From Clostridiales bacterium (GTDB taxonomy: Bacteria > Bacillota > Clostridia > Oscillospirales > CAG-272), in the NCBI GenBank assembly GCA_003523225.1, contig DPGK01000023.1, positions 9,174 to 17,727 of the forward strand: DNA of 8,554 bases, written 5' to 3'. Both the position numbers and the translations under genes were made by a program. The notes below the pieces were generated by a model, which saw only the letters and a list, made by a program, of their open reading frames with translations, was not told the DNA's origin and searched no databases. Shown piece by piece: positions 5,970 through 8,554 of the stretch. The first letter of the stretch is position 1. The number at the start of each line of letters is the position of its first letter.

Positions 5970-6884
5970 ATGGAACATATTATTGAAATCAAAAACCTCA
6001 ACAAGTCCTTCGGGGACGTAAGAGCGGTAAGGGATCTCAGCTTCTGCGTAAAAAAAGGTGAGCTGTTTGCCTTTCTCGGCGTAAACGGCGCGGGAAAAAG
6101 CACCACCATCTCCATCCTTTGCGGCCAGCTTAAGATGGACAGCGGCAGCGTTACGGTAGCCGGAGAGGACATAGAAAGCTCCCGCGAGTCGCTTGCACGC
6201 AGGCTCGGCGTGGTCTTTCAGAATTCGGTGCTTGACTCGGCTCTCACGGTAAAGGATAATCTGCGCAGCCGCGCGGCGCTTTACGGCATAAAGGGAAAGA
6301 AATTTGATTCAAGGCTTGCAGAGCTTGCAGAGCTTCTCGACTTCGGCGGTCTGCTTGACCGCACTGTCGGCAAGCTCTCGGGCGGACAGCGCCGCCGCAT
6401 TGATATTGCACGCGCGCTGCTGCACAGCCCCGACATTCTGATACTTGACGAGCCGACCACCGGGCTTGACCCCCAGACGCGCAAGCTGCTGTGGGACGTG
6501 GTTACCTCACTGCGCCGCGAGGAGCAGATGACGGTGTTCCTTACCACGCACTACATGGAGGAAGCCGCCGACGCGGACTATGTCGTGATACTCGACAGCG
6601 GCGCAATAGCCGCCGAGGGGACTCCGCTTGAGCTGAAAAACCGCTGGACAGGAGACTTCATCACGCTTTACGGAGTCACCGACGACGCGGTGGGCGCACT
6701 GGGACTTCCGTTCGAAAAAATTCGGGACGCGGTGCGCGTGGCAGTGCCAACTACCGCCGCGGCTACACGGCTTATAGTCGCTCACCCGGAGCTGTTTGCC
6801 GATTATGAGATAACAAAAGGAAAAATGGACGATGTCTTTCTTGCCGTCACGGGCAAAAGACTGACCGGAGGTACGGAAAAATGA
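5970..6884 (+). CDS. ABC-2 type exporter ATP-binding protein (DrrA/CcmA-like)
   Basis: This 304-residue cytoplasmic ATPase should drive the membrane subunit encoded next. It has Walker A GVNGAGKST (37-45), Q-loop Gln84 in VVFQNS, signature LSGGQ (136-140) followed by RRRIDIARAL, Walker B ILILDE (156-161) with EPTTGLDP, and switch His194 in TTHYMEEA. The LGVNGAGKST and THYMEEA wording is typical of the drug/daunorubicin-resistance and NodI group. After about residue 215 comes the short C-terminal domain of that group. The ATG at 5970 is chosen because AAGGAG (5959-5964) lies 5 nt upstream; an in-frame TTG at 5946 would put the ribosome site inside the gene. The stop overlaps the next start (ATGA). 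Efflux of a drug, peptide or lipid-like compound is likely, but the substrate is unknown. Confidence 0.9.
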   Translation: MEHIIEIKNLNKSFGDVRAVRDLSFCVKKGELFAFLGVNGAGKSTTISILCGQLKMDSGSVTVAGEDIESSRESLARRLGVVFQNSVLDSALTVKDNLRSRAALYGIKGKKFDSRLAELAELLDFGGLLDRTVGKLSGGQRRRIDIARALLHSPDILILDEPTTGLDPQTRKLLWDVVTSLRREEQMTVFLTTHYMEEAADADYVVILDSGAIAAEGTPLELKNRWTGDFITLYGVTDDAVGALGLPFEKIRDAVRVAVPTTAAATRLIVAHPELFADYEITKGKMDDVFLAVTGKRLTGGTEK

Positions 6885-7777
6885 CAGGTCTTTCGGCACT
6901 TATAAGAAGAAACTGCAAGCTGTTCTTCAAGGACAAGGGAATGTTCTTTACCTCCCTTATCACCCCGGTGATACTGCTTGTGCTTTACGTCACATTTCTC
7001 GGCAATGTTTACAAAAGCAGCTTTACCTCCGCCATGCCGGAGGGCTTTACGGTGTCAGGCAGTCTTATTGACGCAACCGTGGGCGGTCAGCTTATTTCCT
7101 CTCTGCTCGCCGTATGCTGTGTTACCGTGGCGTTCTGCTCGAACCTGCTGATGGTCAACGACAAGATAACAGGGTCGAGGCGCGACCTTACCATGACCCC
7201 GGTCAAAGCTCCCGTACTGGCGCTCGGATATTACGCCGCCACCTTTATCAGCACACTGCTTATCTGCTTTGTCGCCGCAGGGATGTGCTTTGCCTACCTT
7301 GCCTTTACCGGATGGTATATGTCCGCCGCCGATGTCCTGCTGCTTTTGCTTGACATAGTTCTGCTTGTAATGTTCGGCACGGCGCTTTCTTCGATAGTCA
7401 GCTACCCGCTCACTACAGCAGGTCAGGCGTCCGCGGTGGGGACGATCGTCAGCGCGGGATACGGCTTCATCTGCGGAGCGTATATGCCTATCTCCAACTT
7501 CTCCGACACACTGCAAAAGGTGCTTTCATTTCTGCCCGGAACGTACGGCACCTGCCTTTTGCGCAACCACGCCATGCGCGGTGTGTATGCCGAAATGAAG
7601 GAGCAGGGCATCCCCGCGGAGATAATTGAAGCAATACGCGATTCCATTGACTGCAACCTTTATTTCTTCGGGAACAAGGTCGGGACCGGGACGATGTATG
7701 CCATACTCGGCGGCTCGGTGCTGCTGCTTATCGGAATTTACGTTCTGATGAACCTGCGCTCAAAGGCAAGATCGTGA
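6881..7777 (+). CDS. ABC-2 type exporter membrane protein
   Basis: This 298-residue protein is the membrane half of the exporter. It has an N-terminal amphipathic stretch (ALIRRNCKLFFKDKGMFF) and about six membrane segments, near 21-41, 66-90, 112-141, 152-175, 182-205 and 272-291, as in ABC2_membrane (PF01061). The charged stretch NDKITGSRRDLTMTPVK (93-109) between helices 2 and 3 and FLPGTYGTCLLR (217-228) before the last loop are typical of DrrB-like permeases. A polar region (about 230-268) precedes the last helix. The start overlaps the ATPase stop as ATGA, with GGAGGT (6867-6872) 8 nt before it, so the two subunits are translationally coupled. The substrate cannot be read from the sequence. 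Confidence 0.88.
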   Translation: MTGLSALIRRNCKLFFKDKGMFFTSLITPVILLVLYVTFLGNVYKSSFTSAMPEGFTVSGSLIDATVGGQLISSLLAVCCVTVAFCSNLLMVNDKITGSRRDLTMTPVKAPVLALGYYAATFISTLLICFVAAGMCFAYLAFTGWYMSAADVLLLLLDIVLLVMFGTALSSIVSYPLTTAGQASAVGTIVSAGYGFICGAYMPISNFSDTLQKVLSFLPGTYGTCLLRNHAMRGVYAEMKEQGIPAEIIEAIRDSIDCNLYFFGNKVGTGTMYAILGGSVLLLIGIYVLMNLRSKARS

Positions 7778-7791
7778 CAGGGGCGGAAAAT

Positions 7792-8355
7792 ATGCAGGTC
7801 GAATACAGATATATCGCGCCTGCGGAGCTGAATATCCGGCTTTTTTCGCACTTTACAAGGCATCAGGTCGTGACCGACTGCCTGCGCAGGTCGGAAGATC
7901 GGTGGGAGGTGCGCAGTAACCCCTTCACCGACGACTGGAGCGCCGCCGATTATGAGCGGCTTGTCGGCTGTCTTATCAACACCCTGCAAACCGGGGGCGC
8001 GGTCTTCGGCGCATTCATAGCGGGGGAGCTTAAAGGCTTTGCCTCGGTCGAGGCTATGCCGCTTGGCAGTCGGGGACAGTATATCGACCTTTCCTGCCTG
8101 CACGTCTCGGAGGAGCTGAGACACCGGGGGATAGGAACGGTGCTGTTCGGGAAAGCGGCGGAATGGGCGGCATCCCGCGGCGCGGAAAAGCTGTATATCT
8201 CCTCCCACTCGGCGGTTGAAACACAGGCTTTTTATCGCCGGATGGGCTGTACCGACGCCGAGGAATACTCGGACGCGCACGTGACTGCCGAGCCTTACGA
8301 CCGCCAGCTTGAATTTGCTCTGCCACACCCAAGCCACACACCGCATAAAGCATAA
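7792..8355 (+). CDS. GNAT family N-acetyltransferase
   Basis: This 187-residue protein should transfer an acetyl group from acetyl-CoA to an amine; the acceptor is unknown. The acetyl-CoA motif RxxGxG is RHRGIG (110-115), preceded by the beta-4 strand YIDLSCLHVSEE (97-108). KLYISSHSAVETQAFYRRMGC (133-153, given here as a span around Ser138 and Tyr148) holds the later conserved GNAT region. The N-terminal helices include HFTRHQVV and a WSAADYERLV segment. The ATG at 7792 follows GGCGG by 5 nt and fits the expected protein start. An in-frame GTG at 7774, overlapping the permease stop as GTGA and preceded by AAAGG, would add six residues and is equally possible. The tight link to the exporter suggests one transcript and perhaps a shared detoxification task, but many GNATs of Clostridia sit beside unrelated genes. 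Confidence 0.85.
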   Translation: MQVEYRYIAPAELNIRLFSHFTRHQVVTDCLRRSEDRWEVRSNPFTDDWSAADYERLVGCLINTLQTGGAVFGAFIAGELKGFASVEAMPLGSRGQYIDLSCLHVSEELRHRGIGTVLFGKAAEWAASRGAEKLYISSHSAVETQAFYRRMGCTDAEEYSDAHVTAEPYDRQLEFALPHPSHTPHKA

Positions 8356-8367
8356 TAAAAAACATCG

Positions 8368-8402
8368 GGCTGCCGCGTTTTTGCGCGGCAGCCTTGATTT
8401 GT
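8368..8402 (+). terminator. Intrinsic terminator of the exporter/GNAT operon
   Basis: GGCTGCCGCG (8368-8377) and CGCGGCAGCC (8384-8393) form a perfect 10-bp GC-rich stem with loop TTTTTG, followed by TTGATTTGT. An A-run (8356-8362) precedes it. It lies 12 nt after the GNAT stop codon. The U-tail is broken but the stem is strong. Confidence 0.8.
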
Positions 8403-8531
8403 CGGAAAACTTGTATTTCCTCATATTCTCTTGCGTCGTATGTCGTGGGTATGGTTTGTGCGTATAATTGATGGGGCAAACACCGAACCACGAAAAAATC
8501 GCTTTTTTAAGGGCGATGATTAAAGCAGGCA

Positions 8532-8552
8532 GGGGCGAGCATCGCTCGTCCG
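8532..8552. repeat. Palindromic repeat, copy 2
   Basis: GGGCGAGC (8533-8540) pairs with GCTCGTCC (8544-8551) around ATC, with one G-U. It matches copy 1 (5801-5821, other strand) at 18 of 21 bases. Two of the three differences swap a C-G pair for a G-C pair, so the fold is kept. Otherwise bases 8403-8554 hold no gene; a lone TATAAT at 8463-8468 lacks a -35 box. Confidence 0.45.
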
Positions 8553-8554
8553 CG

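Noticed and set aside
7055..7516. 153-codon open frame on the minus strand
   Set aside because: It lies wholly opposite the ABC-2 permease gene, which has clear membrane segments and a ribosome site. The minus-strand product is low-complexity and polar with no domain.
7738..8424. 228-codon open frame on the minus strand
   Set aside because: It lies opposite the GNAT gene and the terminator hairpin, has no recognisable domain, and its codon use mirrors the real gene. It is a shadow of GC-rich coding sequence.
8459..8469. TGCGTATAATT shared with 1783-1793, as a possible common promoter motif
   Set aside because: Neither copy has a -35 box at proper spacing, and several 11-base matches are expected by chance within 8.5 kb.

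Overview
The window looks like chromosome of an anaerobic, fairly GC-rich Firmicute of the gut Clostridia type (Oscillospiraceae/Ruminococcaceae-like). The grounds are strong AGGAGG-type ribosome sites, consensus sigma-A promoters, a T-box leader, a small palindromic intergenic repeat of a kind common in those genomes, and protein families typical of that group. No rRNA, tRNA, CRISPR array, transposase or phage gene is visible.

Layout. Bases 1-321 are intergenic and hold a two-hairpin repeat (51-102) and a likely extended -10 promoter. A cytoplasmic clan GH-A glycoside hydrolase follows (322-1734, +), then a small DUF378 membrane protein (1881-2096, +). Bases 2097-2357 form a convergent spacer packed with inverted repeats, two of them strong hairpins that probably end transcription from both sides. 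On the minus strand lies a three-gene ABC importer operon read from right to left: lipoprotein binding protein (4329-5330), permease (3190-4185) and ATPase (2358-3197). It is preceded by a consensus promoter and a T-box leader (about 5713-5375). Bases 5749-5969 are a divergent promoter region. On the plus strand there is a second operon of three overlapping genes: ABC-2 exporter ATPase (5970-6884), its membrane subunit (6881-7777) and a GNAT acetyltransferase (about 7792-8355), ended by an intrinsic terminator at 8368-8402. The last 150 bases hold no gene but carry a palindromic repeat related to one at 5801-5821.

The best-supported biology is the T-box/importer unit. The specifier triplet in Stem I reads UGG, flanked as expected (GAA-UGG-A). 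The antiterminator with its 7-nt UGGUACC bulge and a competing terminator can both be drawn base by base. With a binding protein of the ABC_sub_bind (TrpX) family, this says that uncharged tRNA-Trp switches on a tryptophan (or tryptophan-precursor) importer, trpXYZ. The second operon looks like an efflux pump coupled to an acetyltransferase. It has a near-consensus promoter with a tandem 11-bp repeat just upstream that could be an operator. I did not find a wholly new system. The most open questions are that tandem repeat, the related palindromes with compensatory changes, and the role of the acetyltransferase beside the exporter.
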